From: Polynucleobacter cosmopolitanus
GTDB lineage: Bacteria > Pseudomonadota > Gammaproteobacteria > Burkholderiales > Burkholderiaceae
Direction of reading: 5' to 3'
NCBI RefSeq assembly: GCF_002224225.1
Contig: NZ_NJGG01000002.1
Coordinates: forward strand, 62,001-126,000
Length of the DNA: 64,000 nucleotides
Position 1 is the first letter of the stretch; each line of letters opens with the position of its first letter. The translations under genes and the position numbers were made by a program. Positions 41,234 to 50,789 of this stretch are shown here, in pieces. The notes beneath the pieces were generated by a model. It saw only the letters and a program-made list of their open reading frames with translations. It did not search any database and was not told where the DNA came from.

Positions 41234-43657
41234 GTGCTTAAAAAGCCTAAAATACAGCCCGTGAACGCACCTTTCAATCCCTCTCTAATACCTAGCTCGC
41301 CAAGATTAGATTCTTACCCTAAATACTGGGCTGAATGTTTTGGTACAGCCCCCTTCTTGCCAATGAGTCGAGAAGAGATGGACAAGCTTGGTTGGGATAG
41401 CTGCGACATCATCATTGTGACTGGGGATGCTTATGTGGATCACCCAAGTTTTGGTATGGCCATCATCGGTCGCTTGCTTGAAGCACAAGGCTTTCGTGTC
41501 GGCATCATTTCTCAACCGGACTGGCAATCAGCCGATCCATTCAAGGCCCTAGGCCAACCGAATTTGTTTTATGGCGTGGCTGCCGGCAACATGGATTCCA
41601 TGATCAATCGTTACACGGCTGATCGCAAAGTGCGCAGTGATGATGCCTATACAGCTGGTGGCATGGGTGGCAAGAGACCAGATCGTTGTTCATTGGTTTA
41701 CGCTCAACGTTGTCGTGAAGCCTATGCTGATACCCCCATAGTTATGGGGGGTATTGAAGCCTCATTGCGCCGAATTGCGCATTACGACTACTGGCAAGAC
41801 AAGGTACGTCGCTCTATTTTGATTGATGCAAAAGCGGATATCTTGCTTTACGGCAATGCTGAAAGAGCTGTGGTTGAAATTGCTCATCGCTTGGCCAAAG
41901 GTGAAAAGATCGCTGACATCAATGACATTCGTGGCACGGCGTTTGTTAGACGTCACCCTGCCCCAGGTTTCACAGAAATTGATTCAAGCACAGTAGATGT
42001 ACCGGGTGTGATTGATGCCCCGATCAATCCTTACTTAACGCCTGATGAGCAAGCCAAAGAACAAGGCACCAGTTGTAAAAAGACCGATGGCACGCTTGAT
42101 CAAGAGCCAGCGGTTCAAGCCATCACAGTTGTGCCGACTGCCAGAAAACGTTTAGAGCGTGACACAACAGTGATTCGTCTTCCAAGCTATGAAGCTGTGA
42201 AGCGTGATCCAGTGCTCTACGCACATGCTAGTCGCGTCCTTCATTTAGAAACTAATCCAGGCAATGCGCGTGCATTGGTGCAGCAACATGGTGAAGGTGC
42301 ATCTGTCAGAGATGTGTGGCTGAATGCTCCTGCTGTCCCACTGACCACCGAAGAGATGGATTCAGTGTTTGATTTACCTTACGCCAGAGCTCCCCACCCA
42401 TCGTATGGTGATGCCAAGATTCCGGCGTGGGACATGATTCGTTTCTCCGTGAACATCATGCGCGGCTGTTTTGGTGGCTGTACTTTCTGTTCAATCACTG
42501 AGCACGAAGGTCGAATCATTCAGAATCGTTCATCTAATTCAATCATCAAAGAGATTGAAGATATTCGCGACAAGGTTCCAGGCTTCACAGGCATTATTTC
42601 TGACTTGGGCGGTCCAACCGCCAACATGTACCGCATCGCTTGTAAATCGAAAGAGATTGAAGCGCACTGCCGTAAACCATCGTGTGTTTATCCGGATATC
42701 TGCCCGAACCTCAACACAGATCACACGCCGTTGATTCAGTTGTACCGTCGCGCGCGAGCCTTACCTGGCATCAAGAAGATTTTGATTGGTTCAGGCGTGC
42801 GCTATGACCTCGCAGTTAAAGCGCCAGCGTACATCAAAGAGCTTGTGGCTCATCACGTGGGTGGCTATTTAAAGATTGCTCCTGAGCACACCGAGCAAGG
42901 CCCTTTATCAAAAATGATGAAGCCAGGCATGGGCGCTTACGATAAGTTCAAAGAGTTATTTGATAAATACTCTAAAGAAGCAGGTAAAGAACAGTATTTG
43001 ATTCCTTATTTCATTGCAGCCCACCCAGGGACCAGTGATGAAGACATGATGCATTTAGCGATTTGGTTGAAGAAAAATGGTTTTAGAGCTGATCAAGTTC
43101 AAACCTTCTACCCTTCTCCAATGGCAACCGCTACAGCCATGTATCACACCAATAAAAATCCATTGCGCAAAGTCACGCGTGACAGTGAAACAGTGGACAT
43201 TGTCAGAGGCGAAAAGCGCCGTCGTTTACACAAAGCATTCTTGCGTTACCACGATGCCAATAACTGGCCTTTGCTAAGAGAGGCATTGAAAAAAATGGGC
43301 CGTGCTGATTTGATTGGTAATGGCAAGCACCATTTGATACCAAACTATCAGCCAACGACTGATGGCAGCTACCAAAGTCCGCGTCGCAAGAACTCTTCAA
43401 TGGGTCTGGCTGGTGGTAAGCCGTTTGGCAAACCTGCGGCCACAGCCGTTGCTCACAATCCAAGAGATTTCTCTGTTCCTCAAAAACCTGGTCGCGGCAA
43501 GATCATGACGCAACACACTGGTTTACCTCCCCGTGCAACAGGTGTTAAGACTGGTGCTAAAACCACAGGCAGCGTTTCTGGTCGCCCAAGCTCAGCCAGA
43601 GGATTAAGCACTGGCTCAAAGCCTGGTGTAAGAGCGCCAATCAATAAAAAGAAGTGA
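41234..43657 (+). CDS. YgiQ-family radical SAM protein
   Basis: An 807-residue YgiQ protein with an N-terminal DUF3362-type/B12-binding-like region ([17 protein letters not shown]). The radical SAM [4Fe-4S] motif is Cys412-x3-Cys416-x2-Cys419 (CFGGCTFC). The middle part contains [19 protein letters not shown]. From about residue 700 the chain is a low-complexity basic tail rich in Gly, Ser, Lys, Arg and Pro, a common YgiQ ending of variable length. The reaction is unknown. The start is GTG at 41234, with GTG 41261 as alternative. Confidence 0.92.
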   Translation: MLKKPKIQPVNAPFNPSLIPSSPRLDSYPKYWAECFGTAPFLPMSREEMDKLGWDSCDIIIVTGDAYVDHPSFGMAIIGRLLEAQGFRVGIISQPDWQSADPFKALGQPNLFYGVAAGNMDSMINRYTADRKVRSDDAYTAGGMGGKRPDRCSLVYAQRCREAYADTPIVMGGIEASLRRIAHYDYWQDKVRRSILIDAKADILLYGNAERAVVEIAHRLAKGEKIADINDIRGTAFVRRHPAPGFTEIDSSTVDVPGVIDAPINPYLTPDEQAKEQGTSCKKTDGTLDQEPAVQAITVVPTARKRLERDTTVIRLPSYEAVKRDPVLYAHASRVLHLETNPGNARALVQQHGEGASVRDVWLNAPAVPLTTEEMDSVFDLPYARAPHPSYGDAKIPAWDMIRFSVNIMRGCFGGCTFCSITEHEGRIIQNRSSNSIIKEIEDIRDKVPGFTGIISDLGGPTANMYRIACKSKEIEAHCRKPSCVYPDICPNLNTDHTPLIQLYRRARALPGIKKILIGSGVRYDLAVKAPAYIKELVAHHVGGYLKIAPEHTEQGPLSKMMKPGMGAYDKFKELFDKYSKEAGKEQYLIPYFIAAHPGTSDEDMMHLAIWLKKNGFRADQVQTFYPSPMATATAMYHTNKNPLRKVTRDSETVDIVRGEKRRRLHKAFLRYHDANNWPLLREALKKMGRADLIGNGKHHLIPNYQPTTDGSYQSPRRKNSSMGLAGGKPFGKPAATAVAHNPRDFSVPQKPGRGKIMTQHTGLPPRATGVKTGAKTTGSVSGRPSSARGLSTGSKPGVRAPINKKK

Positions 43658-43665
43658 TCACACTG

Positions 43666-43685
43666 CTTTGAACTGAAGTTCAAAG
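43666..43685. terminator. Perfect hairpin after YgiQ gene
   Basis: CTTTGAAC-TGAA-GTTCAAAG, an 8-bp perfect stem with a four-base loop. It lies nine bases after the ygiQ-like stop codon and overlaps the end of the opposing 40-aa gene. There is no T-run, so terminator status is uncertain. Confidence 0.45.
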
Positions 43686-43802
43686 ATCAATATTTTGAGT
43701 GTCTTTTAGGTGTTTGGCTGAACGAGCAGCAAATAAAAAAATTGCCAGGCCATATAAAAATATAACCCCAACCGCAATATAAAAATAAGTATTTTTATCC
43801 AT
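43680..43802 (-). CDS. 40-aa single-span membrane protein
   Basis: Reading from the ATG at 43802 gives 40 residues: MDKNTYF, a hydrophobic helix (YIAVGVIFLYGLAIFLFAA), and the charged tail RSAKHLKDTQNIDL. The topology fits one membrane span with a positive cytoplasmic flank. The ATG lies inside the last codons of the 83-aa gene (8-base overlap), which suggests coupled translation. I recognise no family. Confidence 0.5.
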   Translation of the reverse strand: MDKNTYFYIAVGVIFLYGLAIFLFAARSAKHLKDTQNIDL

Positions 43803-44046
43803 TTTTTTGCCCTTTTAGTAGATAAGCACCCAATACGAAAAATCCTATTGCTATGGCCAATAAAATTGATCCTTGTAAAGCATATTCAATGATTTCAGCT
43901 TCAGAAAATGGCAATCCCGCCATCAATATCGCTGCAGCCAAAGACAATGAATGTATATATCTTGAACAGGATTCAATTTGATCTCTGTTCAATCCATTCG
44001 TGGCGTTCAATAAGTTTTTGAATCTGGCCTCCCTTTCAAGAAGCAA
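43795..44046 (-). CDS. 83-aa two-span membrane protein, unknown
   Basis: A short protein with a hydrophilic, helical N-terminal half (REARFKNLLNATNGLNRDQ) and two hydrophobic segments (residues about 33-46 and 56-76), ending LLKGQKNG. No family recognised. It overlaps the next small membrane-protein gene by eight bases and lies between the YgiQ-like and amidase genes. The start used is the first in-frame codon, at 44046; a shorter form is possible. Confidence 0.55.
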   Translation of the reverse strand: MLLEREARFKNLLNATNGLNRDQIESCSRYIHSLSLAAAILMAGLPFSEAEIIEYALQGSILLAIAIGFFVLGAYLLKGQKNG

Positions 44047-44172
44047 GGATTGTAATTGCTTATGTATTTTATAAATAATAACCCAACGCCTGATAGGGGA
44101 AAATAATTAAGTCAAAAGAATGATCATTGGATGGGTGAGGCGAAAAAGATTATTCAGAGGTAAGATTTAGGC

Positions 44173-45459
44173 ATGAAAAAACCATACCAACTTTCAGCCA
44201 CTGAAGCTGCCAAGAAAATTCAGGCCAATCAATTAAGTTCTGAAGAACTACTTCGCTCTTGCATTGAACGTATCGAAGAAAAAGAATCTTCAACTCAGGC
44301 GTGGGTAGAAACCAATTTCAAAGCAGCTATAGATAGAGCCCGTTATCTAGATCGTTCTGCGAATCAAGGCTTATTACACGGTTTGCCATTTGGTGTGAAA
44401 GATTTATTTGATACGCACGACTTTCCCACACGCTATGGTTCCCCTATTTACGAGAACAATCGCCCCAACAGTGATGCCGTGCATGTTTCATTGATGCGTC
44501 AAGCAGGTGGTATTTTGTTAGGCAAAACAGTTACTACTGAATTTGCTACCTTCAAGGGAGGCAAAACCAGAAATCCGCGCAATCCTGAATACACCCCGGG
44601 CGGTTCTTCCAGTGGCTCTGCTGCTGCCGTAGCGGATGAGATGATTCCATTGGCTACTGGCAGTCAAACAGCTGCTTCAGTGATCAGACCGGCTGCTTTT
44701 TGTGGCGTGGTTGGATACAAGCCTACCTACGGCAAAATCAGTTTAGGCGGCGCTAAAAGCTTATCTCCTTCTTTAGACACTTTGGGTAGTTTCAGTAGAA
44801 CTGTTGAAGATGCTGCTTTATGTGTTGCCGTGATGTCTGGTGATACTGCATTGGCCAAGATTGATAAGCTCAACAAAAAACTTCGCATCGGCACTTGCCT
44901 GACCTACGATGGTCATTTGGCTTCTGCAGATACTGTGGCTGCCATCGCCCATGCTGCTCTTTTAGCCGAAGATCTATTCAAAGTTTCAGTTCTTGAAATC
45001 AAGCTGCCAGCTATCTTTAAAAAGATGTCAGAGCTGCAAGGCAGAATCATGTGGTCAGAGAGTGCTCGTAGTTTTTCTTTTGAGCAAACCAATCATGCAG
45101 AAGAGTTGAGCCAACAATTGCGCGGCCTAATCAAGCAAGGTGCAGCCATTTCTTATGAGCAATACAATGCCGACTTAATTGTGGCGGAACAAGCACGCAT
45201 GTCCATTGATCAATTATTGAGCAATGAGATCGATGTGATCATTGCGCCAAGCGCCATTGGAGAAGCTCCTCATGGACATACTTCAACAGGAGACCCAATC
45301 TTCTGTCGAGTTTGGACCTTGATGGGTTTGCCATGCATTACCTTGCCATTGTTCAAGGGACCCAATGGCATGCCTGTGGGCGTTCAATTGGTGGCTCGAA
45401 GAGGCAGAGACCGCCTCTTGCTATCAGTGGCGGATGCTTTATTAAAAGCTCAAATGTAA
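44173..45459 (+). CDS. Amidase-signature family hydrolase
   Basis: A 428-residue amidase with the Ser-cisSer-Lys triad. Lys76 lies in PFGVKDLFDT, the serine-rich GGSSSGSAAAVA (residues 143-154) holds the cis-serine, and the nucleophile is probably Ser169 in QTAASVIRPAAFCG. In most relatives that stretch reads D-T-G-G-S-I-R; here it is Q-T-A-A-S-V-I-R, which occurs in a subgroup of non-GatA amidases. No GatB or GatC gene is adjacent, so tRNA amidation is unlikely. The substrate is unknown. Its end overlaps the lrgB-like gene by ten bases. Confidence 0.88.
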   Translation: MKKPYQLSATEAAKKIQANQLSSEELLRSCIERIEEKESSTQAWVETNFKAAIDRARYLDRSANQGLLHGLPFGVKDLFDTHDFPTRYGSPIYENNRPNSDAVHVSLMRQAGGILLGKTVTTEFATFKGGKTRNPRNPEYTPGGSSSGSAAAVADEMIPLATGSQTAASVIRPAAFCGVVGYKPTYGKISLGGAKSLSPSLDTLGSFSRTVEDAALCVAVMSGDTALAKIDKLNKKLRIGTCLTYDGHLASADTVAAIAHAALLAEDLFKVSVLEIKLPAIFKKMSELQGRIMWSESARSFSFEQTNHAEELSQQLRGLIKQGAAISYEQYNADLIVAEQARMSIDQLLSNEIDVIIAPSAIGEAPHGHTSTGDPIFCRVWTLMGLPCITLPLFKGPNGMPVGVQLVARRGRDRLLLSVADALLKAQM

Positions 45460-46175
45460 TTTTTTAAAAGCGGTATGAGCAAGGCACCCAAGATGCCGTG
45501 TAGACCCATTGCCAAACTAGCATAGGTGCCAGCTTCTGGATGAACAGCAAAGGCCCTTGATGTGCCAATGCCATGCGCTGCCACACCAATGGCAAAGCCT
45601 CGTTGCCACCACTGCTTCATGCCCAACAGGTTCAGAATATGACTACCCAGAATGGCGCCAATGATGCCTGTGATCACAGCAAATACAGCGGTCAGTGTTG
45701 GTGATACTCCTAAGCGCTCAGCCACACCCATCGCAATCGGCGCAGTCACTGATTTAGGATAGAAGGCACCGATGATGGCGCTATCTGCTCCCAAGAATGT
45801 GGCAACACCAACCGCACTCACGATTGAAACGACACCACCACAGAGTAAGGCAACCAACAAAGGAAATACTCGAGCCTTGAGAGCTGCAACCCCTCGGTAA
45901 ATTGGAATGGCCAAAGATACTGTGGCTGTACCTAATAAGAAATGCACAAACTGAGCGCCTTCAAAATACTTCTGATACGGCATATCCACCAAATACAAGG
46001 CGATTGCCACCAAGATAACGGCAATCGCTACTGGATTAGCCAAAGGATTGCGCTCAGTCTTTAGATAAAAGAAGCTGCCCACTTGGTAAGCAGTCAAAGT
46101 GAGAATCAAAGCAAATAAGGGACTGCCTGAAAGGTAGACCCAAATTTCTGCTATCTGTAGATCATTGGGATTCAT
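45450..46175 (-). CDS. LrgB-family membrane protein
   Basis: A 241-residue polytopic protein of the LrgB/CidB family, with the conserved PKSVTAPIAMGVAERLG and GIGTSRAFAVHPEAGTYA segments. I start it at ATG 46175, which has AAGGA in front; this start lies inside the end of the lrgA-like gene (14-base overlap). LrgA-LrgB pairs are holin-like systems tied to murein hydrolase control in Gram-positives, and relatives carry pyruvate or glycolate. In proteobacteria the role is usually carrier-like, but it is not known here. Confidence 0.88.
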   Translation of the reverse strand: MNPNDLQIAEIWVYLSGSPLFALILTLTAYQVGSFFYLKTERNPLANPVAIAVILVAIALYLVDMPYQKYFEGAQFVHFLLGTATVSLAIPIYRGVAALKARVFPLLVALLCGGVVSIVSAVGVATFLGADSAIIGAFYPKSVTAPIAMGVAERLGVSPTLTAVFAVITGIIGAILGSHILNLLGMKQWWQRGFAIGVAAHGIGTSRAFAVHPEAGTYASLAMGLHGILGALLIPLLKNYI

Positions 46176-46515
46176 GAGAATCCTTTTTTGAAATAAAGCG
46201 CAGAACAACCGCGGTCACCACGATGGTAGCCACCACACTCACCAATAGAGCAGAAATGACTGCAACTGCATTGGCTTTTAACTGAGGTAAAAATAAAATC
46301 ACGCCCACAGCGGCAGGAATGAACAAGACCCCTAAATGCTGACTGAAGGCATCAGAGACTAATGCCAGTGAAGGATTAACATGCCCTTTGATGATCAAGA
46401 AAATCAACAAAAATACCAAACCTAAAACCGGGCCGGGAATGATGGGCAAGAAAAAATGAGAGATCAACTCTCCCAAGCCTTGCCACAATAGTATTTGGAC
46501 TAATCCAGGAATCAT
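46162..46515 (-). CDS. LrgA/CidA-family membrane protein
   Basis: A 117-residue four-helix protein of the CidA/LrgA family (LGELISHFFLPIIPGPVLGL and FIPAAVGVILFLPQLKAN). It acts with the LrgB-family protein encoded next, with which it overlaps. The upstream gamma-carbonic anhydrase gene ends nine bases before its start, so the three genes probably form one transcript. Confidence 0.87.
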   Translation of the reverse strand: MIPGLVQILLWQGLGELISHFFLPIIPGPVLGLVFLLIFLIIKGHVNPSLALVSDAFSQHLGVLFIPAAVGVILFLPQLKANAVAVISALLVSVVATIVVTAVVLRFISKKDSHESQ

Positions 46516-46524
46516 CGCGATGAC

Positions 46525-47058
46525 TTAGGATTTACTTGGAAGCTCAACAAGATGGGCTTTGAATAAGTTCTTTTTAGCCACGTAGTTTTCTGCGCTGGCT
46601 TTAAGACCAGCGATGGCTTCAGGCGTGAGTTCGCGAACCACTTTGGCAGGTGAACCTAGAATCAAAGAGTTATCCGGGAAGACCTTACCCTCAGTAACCA
46701 CCGAACCAGCACCGACCAAACAGTTCTTACCAATCACCGCACGATTGAGTACAACCGCTTGAATACCAATCAATGAATTTTCACCAATCGTGCAACCGTG
46801 CAACATCGCTTGATGCCCCACTGTCACATTCTCAGCCAAAGTCAAAGGACAACCCATGTCTGTGTGCATCACAGTGCCTTCTTGCACATTGCTGCCCTTG
46901 CCTACTGTGATGGGCTCATTGTCACCACGAATCACCACTCCAGGCCAAACACTCACATCTTCATTCAAAATCACATCACCAATCAATGTAGCTTCTTTAG
47001 CCACAAAAGCTGACTCATGAATTTGCGGAGCTTTGTCTTTGTATTGGTAGATGGTCAT
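46525..47058 (-). CDS. Gamma-carbonic-anhydrase-family protein
   Basis: A 177-residue left-handed beta-helix protein of the gamma-CA/YrdA/PaaY group (hexapeptide repeats from ATLIGDVILNEDVSVWPGVV on). The zinc-ligand histidine positions are present in MHTDMG and VGHQAMLHGC. Such proteins are trimers that hydrate CO2 or, in the PaaY branch, hydrolyse thioesters. Carbonic anhydrase activity could complement the bicarbonate permease at 366, but this is not demonstrated, since many YrdA-type proteins are inactive. It lies upstream of lrgA-lrgB. Confidence 0.9.
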   Translation of the reverse strand: MTIYQYKDKAPQIHESAFVAKEATLIGDVILNEDVSVWPGVVIRGDNEPITVGKGSNVQEGTVMHTDMGCPLTLAENVTVGHQAMLHGCTIGENSLIGIQAVVLNRAVIGKNCLVGAGSVVTEGKVFPDNSLILGSPAKVVRELTPEAIAGLKASAENYVAKKNLFKAHLVELPSKS

Positions 47059-47147
47059 GATGTCTTCTTTCTTTTTTGTCTTTATCTATGTATTGATATT
47101 TATATTTATTGTTAATTTCTTATTTCATTTGAATCTAAAAGCATGGA

Positions 47148-47594
47148 TCAATTGTGGGGTTTCCAACGAATTGAGTAAGAAGCGATCAGCACTTCAATCA
47201 AGAGAGAAATCAAAGCCAAAATGAATGAGGCGATACCAGCCACAAATGTATAGAGAACAAATGCTGACACCATTAGTTTGCCACCGCTTGTTTCAGCAAA
47301 AAATAATTCCAAGATAGTCAGTCCAATCATGATGGCGCACAAGACTAAAAAGATCATAGAGACATTGATGAAGCGTCCACGCGTGGCAATATTCTTTAAC
47401 TCTTGATTATAGGAATCACGAATAGAGGGCCTTAGGCTCTCATCCATGAGCTCTTTATGAAGCACGCGAGATCGATCAATCACACGAGCCAAGCGGTGAG
47501 TCAAGGCACCAATCATGCCAGCCACTGCTGTTAACAAGAAAACTGGCGCCACAGCCAGTTGAATACTATCGCTCAAGGTACTGGGATTCATCAT
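47148..47594 (-). CDS. DUF2721 membrane protein
   Basis: A 148-residue DUF2721 protein with three hydrophobic segments: residues about 10-28, then 78-98 and 105-130. A conserved cytoplasmic stretch, THRLARVIDRSRVLHKELMD, lies between the first two. I begin at ATG 47594; a longer version to 47630 would run through the terminator region of the neighbouring gene and has no ribosome site. Function is unknown for the family. Confidence 0.8.
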   Translation of the reverse strand: MMNPSTLSDSIQLAVAPVFLLTAVAGMIGALTHRLARVIDRSRVLHKELMDESLRPSIRDSYNQELKNIATRGRFINVSMIFLVLCAIMIGLTILELFFAETSGGKLMVSAFVLYTFVAGIASFILALISLLIEVLIASYSIRWKPHN

Positions 47595-47637
47595 ATAAGG
47601 AATATACCGCAGGTCGAGCAATCTCACCAAATAGAAA

Positions 47638-47667
47638 GAAAATAAGCGACCTAGGCCGCTTATTTTC
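47638..47667 (-). terminator. Terminator of hydroxy-acid oxidase gene
   Basis: GAAAATAAGCG pairs perfectly with CGCTTATTTTC around an 8-base loop that itself contains CCTAGG. On the minus strand the right arm runs into TTTTCTTTC. It lies 46 bases after the end of the oxidase gene. Confidence 0.82.
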
Positions 47668-47713
47668 AGTCAATCTCAATGAGATTCAGTAGGTTTTAGT
47701 ATTGATGGCTTAC

Positions 47714-48859
47714 TTAAAAAGTACCTGGATACAAAATGTCTTTGGTGACATTATGAATATCTCGGTGCCCCGTGAAAGCCATGGTGACATCCAGTTCCTT
47801 ATGAATGATTTCAAGACACTTGGTCACACCAGCCTCACCCATGGCCCCAAGACCATATAAAAAAGAACGGCCAATCAAAGTGCCTTTGGCACCCAATGCC
47901 CAGGCCTTCAGAACATCTTGGCCTGAACGTATACCGCCATCCATCCAAACTTCAATGTCTTTGCCAACCGCATCAACAATGCCCGGCAATGCATGAATAG
48001 TTGATACAGCGCCATCTAGCTGGCGACCGCCGTGATTAGAAACAATCAAGGCATCGGCACCAGAGTTAGCTGCCAAACGAGCATCACCTTCATCCAAAAT
48101 ACCCTTGATGATGAGCTTGCCACCCCAACGTTTTTTAATCCACTCAACATCTCCCCAATTCAAAGCTGGATCAAACTGCTCAGCTGTCCAGGATGACAAA
48201 GAGGACATATCGCCCACACCCGTAGCATGCCCAACAATGTTTCTAAAAGTTCTGCGTTGTGTGCCCAACATGCCCATGCACCAGCGTGGCTTTGTCATCA
48301 TGTTGATGATATTTGGAATCGTCAATTTTGGTGGCGCAGTTAAACCGTTCTTAATGTCTTTGTGGCGCTGACCTAAAATTTGTAAATCAAGCGTTAAAAC
48401 TATCGCAGAGCACTTGGCTGCTTTAGCACGATCAATCAAGCGTTCGATAAAGGCACGATCTTTCATGACGTAGAGCTGAAACCAAAATGGTTGAGTGGTA
48501 TGTTCAGCCACATCTTCAATGGAGCAAATACTCATGGTTGATAAACAGAACGGCACACCAAATTTTTCGGCGGCCTTCGCAGCCAAGATCTCACCATCAG
48601 CGTGTTGCATACCCGTTAAACCAGTTGGAGCCAAGGCCACAGGCATCGCCACTTCTTGACCAATCATTTTAGTTTTGGTCGTTCTGTTTTCCATGTTCAC
48701 AGCTACTTTTTGGCGCAACTTGATCTTTTGAAAGTCAGATTCATTTGAGCGATAAGTAGACTCAGTCCAAGAACCAGAATCCGCATAGTCATAGAACATT
48801 TTCGGTGTTCTTTTTTTATGCAAAATACGCAAATCTTCAATATTGGTAATAACTGGCAC
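47714..48859 (-). CDS. FMN-dependent alpha-hydroxy-acid oxidase/dehydrogenase (LldD-like)
   Basis: A 381-residue FMN-dependent enzyme of the lactate dehydrogenase/glycolate oxidase family, which oxidises a 2-hydroxy acid to the 2-keto acid. The FMN site (MPVALAPTGLTGMQHADGE), the active-site HGGRQLDGA with the catalytic His, and MDGGIRSGQDVLKAWALGAK are intact. The ribosome site decides the start. GAGGAG abuts the ATG at 48865 with no spacing, but stands six bases before the GTG at 48859, which gives the family N-terminus MPVITNIEDL. It is probably membrane-associated and feeds electrons to quinone. Confidence 0.9.
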   Translation of the reverse strand: MPVITNIEDLRILHKKRTPKMFYDYADSGSWTESTYRSNESDFQKIKLRQKVAVNMENRTTKTKMIGQEVAMPVALAPTGLTGMQHADGEILAAKAAEKFGVPFCLSTMSICSIEDVAEHTTQPFWFQLYVMKDRAFIERLIDRAKAAKCSAIVLTLDLQILGQRHKDIKNGLTAPPKLTIPNIINMMTKPRWCMGMLGTQRRTFRNIVGHATGVGDMSSLSSWTAEQFDPALNWGDVEWIKKRWGGKLIIKGILDEGDARLAANSGADALIVSNHGGRQLDGAVSTIHALPGIVDAVGKDIEVWMDGGIRSGQDVLKAWALGAKGTLIGRSFLYGLGAMGEAGVTKCLEIIHKELDVTMAFTGHRDIHNVTKDILYPGTF

Positions 48860-48944
48860 TATCATCTCCTCAGGGATTCAGTATTTGAAGCAAGTAAGGC
48901 TGTAATATTTGGCTTTTCACCATTATAGGTACTCTTTACTCAGC

Positions 48945-49673
48945 ATGGCAAAACCTCTTTCTTTAGAAAAAATCCTTTTTAGCCAAGGGTTTGGAACGCG
49001 TCGCTACTGCAGTGATCTGGTTTACGCTGAGCTCGTGAAAATCAATGGCGTCTTGGCTGAAGACCCTGATGAAAGAATACCCCCTGAAAACCTACAGCTT
49101 GAAGTGGATGGCGAAACTTGGGAGTTTCATGAGAAAGCCTATGTGGCCTTCCATAAGCCAGTGGGCTATGAATGCTCCCACAAAACCAGCCATCACCCAA
49201 GTATCTACGGCCTACTGCCTCAACCTTTGGTTGAAAGGGGTATTCAATGCGTGGGTCGCTTAGACCATGACACCACGGGCTTGATTTTGATGTCTGATGA
49301 TGGGCAGTTCATCCACCGCATGACCACCCCCAAAAAGAACATTGGCAAGGTGTATCAAATCACTGCTGCAGAAGATCTCACTGAGGAACAGTTACAGCAT
49401 CTTTTAAAAGGGGTTGTTTTAGACGACGATCCCAAGCCTTGCTTTGCCAAAGCCTGCGTGCAGCGCTCCAGCAGAGTTCTAGAAATGACCATCGTTGAAG
49501 GCCGCTATCACCAAGTCAAACGCATGATGGCAGCCGTGGGCAATCATGTGGCTCAATTGCACCGATTATCAATTGGTGAATACACACTACCCCAAGACCT
49601 TCCCGAAGGCGAATGGCGTTGGCTCTACCCTAATGATTTGAAGCAGCTATCTGTCAGTTTGGCTGACAGCTAA
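48945..49673 (+). CDS. Pseudouridine synthase, RsuA/RluB family
   Basis: A 242-residue RNA pseudouridine synthase. The N-terminal S4-like domain (LEKILFSQGFGTRRYCSDLV) is followed by the catalytic domain with Asp in GRLDHDTTGLILMSDDG and by EGRYHQVKRMMAAVGNHV. The YECSHKTSHHPSIY insert and overall length match RsuA, which modifies U516 of 16S rRNA, better than RluB. I start at ATG 48945 (MAKPLSLEK) because the upstream extension is not conserved-looking. Confidence 0.87.
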   Translation: MAKPLSLEKILFSQGFGTRRYCSDLVYAELVKINGVLAEDPDERIPPENLQLEVDGETWEFHEKAYVAFHKPVGYECSHKTSHHPSIYGLLPQPLVERGIQCVGRLDHDTTGLILMSDDGQFIHRMTTPKKNIGKVYQITAAEDLTEEQLQHLLKGVVLDDDPKPCFAKACVQRSSRVLEMTIVEGRYHQVKRMMAAVGNHVAQLHRLSIGEYTLPQDLPEGEWRWLYPNDLKQLSVSLADS

Positions 49674-49680
49674 GCAAGCA

Positions 49681-50286
49681 CTACTTGATGAGCGCCAAAC
49701 CTTCTTTGAATTGAGGGTGTTCACAAGACTGCAAGAGCTCAAAGACCACCATTTCAGTTGTCACGAGCTCTGCACCATTTGATGCCAAGCGATCAAATGC
49801 AGCATCGCGATTAGCTTCTGTGCGGGAGCTGCAAGCATCAGTCACAACCCACACATCAAACTCTTCATCGAGCAAACCTAAAGCAGTTTGCAATAAACAC
49901 ACATGGGTCTCACACCCGGCAATCAAAATGGTGTTTTTTTCGCCTTGATCTTCTTGTTTGCGCTGGATGTGCTTGGGCAGACTTCTGGCATTACCCATGG
50001 GCTTTGGTGGCGCTCTTAACTCATCAACCAAACCATCAGCACAGGCACCGAAATACATCTTGGTCAGTGTCTTCTGACAAAAAGCTTTCAACTGAGCATC
50101 ATTAGGTCCTAATTTTTCTGGGTTTTGCTCAGTACCAATGATGGGCAACTGTAATAACTTTGCAATTTTTGCCAAGCGCACTGCATTGGCCAATACCTGT
50201 TCTGCCTGATGAATCACTGGCATCAATTTGCTTTGATAATCAACCAGAACCAATTGAGTTTCTTGTGCGTTTAAAAGTATGGACAT
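49681..50286 (-). CDS. Isochorismatase-family cysteine hydrolase
   Basis: A 201-residue alpha/beta hydrolase with the Asp16-Lys76-Cys130 triad (LVLVDYQ, LTKMYFG, GCETHVC). This is the YcaC/RutB-like branch of cysteine hydrolases. A charged insert (residues about 93-117, rich in Lys, Gln, Glu and Pro) interrupts the usual short loop before the cysteine strand and is unusual for the group. The substrate is unknown. It converges on the RsuA-like gene. Confidence 0.85.
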   Translation of the reverse strand: MSILLNAQETQLVLVDYQSKLMPVIHQAEQVLANAVRLAKIAKLLQLPIIGTEQNPEKLGPNDAQLKAFCQKTLTKMYFGACADGLVDELRAPPKPMGNARSLPKHIQRKQEDQGEKNTILIAGCETHVCLLQTALGLLDEEFDVWVVTDACSSRTEANRDAAFDRLASNGAELVTTEMVVFELLQSCEHPQFKEGLALIK

Positions 50287-50315
50287 AATGAGTAATGATT
50301 CTTTAAGATGAATAC

Positions 50316-50753
50316 ATGGTATTTTCTTATAAAAAGAGCCCTAGGAGTAATAATTTGTTCGCAGCCTTATTGATCATCATCCCTTTTGTTACTTTTGTTT
50401 TTTATATCAGAGCTATCAGCAAAACCATCAAGGCGATTGATCCTGAATACAGGACTCAAGCTCCTGGTATGGCCTGGTTGCTGCTCATTCCCGTTTTCAA
50501 TGTGATTTGGTTCTTCTTTTTACTCAAAGCGATCAAGACTGGCTTTCTTCGGATGCATGAAAATAAGAGAATCAGTCAGCCCATCGATACTGGTTATACC
50601 TATGGCATTGCGATGGGTTGTTGCTGGGCAGCAATCTTTATTCCTAAATTGATTTTTATTGCTTTGATTCCGATGTTTGTATTTTCAATACTTCATTGGA
50701 CCAAGCTGAATAATGCCAGGAAGCGCTTGAACGACGAGCTCAACCAAAGTTAA
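50316..50753 (+). CDS. Three-span membrane protein, unknown
   Basis: A 145-residue protein with hydrophobic segments at residues about 14-33, 50-68 and 97-122. The middle region AIDPEYRTQAPGMAWLLLIP and the NVIWFFFLLKAI motif are seen in a widespread but unnamed group of bacterial membrane proteins. It ends in a charged helix (LNNARKRLNDELNQS). No function can be assigned. It is divergent from the isochorismatase-family gene. Confidence 0.65.
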   Translation: MVFSYKKSPRSNNLFAALLIIIPFVTFVFYIRAISKTIKAIDPEYRTQAPGMAWLLLIPVFNVIWFFFLLKAIKTGFLRMHENKRISQPIDTGYTYGIAMGCCWAAIFIPKLIFIALIPMFVFSILHWTKLNNARKRLNDELNQS

Positions 50754-50789
50754 TTAGGCGGATTTTTTAAGCCGTCTTTGATGGTTTCG

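Noticed and set aside
41306-41527. Short minus-strand frames within the YgiQ gene
   Set aside because: They oppose conserved coding sequence and have no start signals or recognisable domains.
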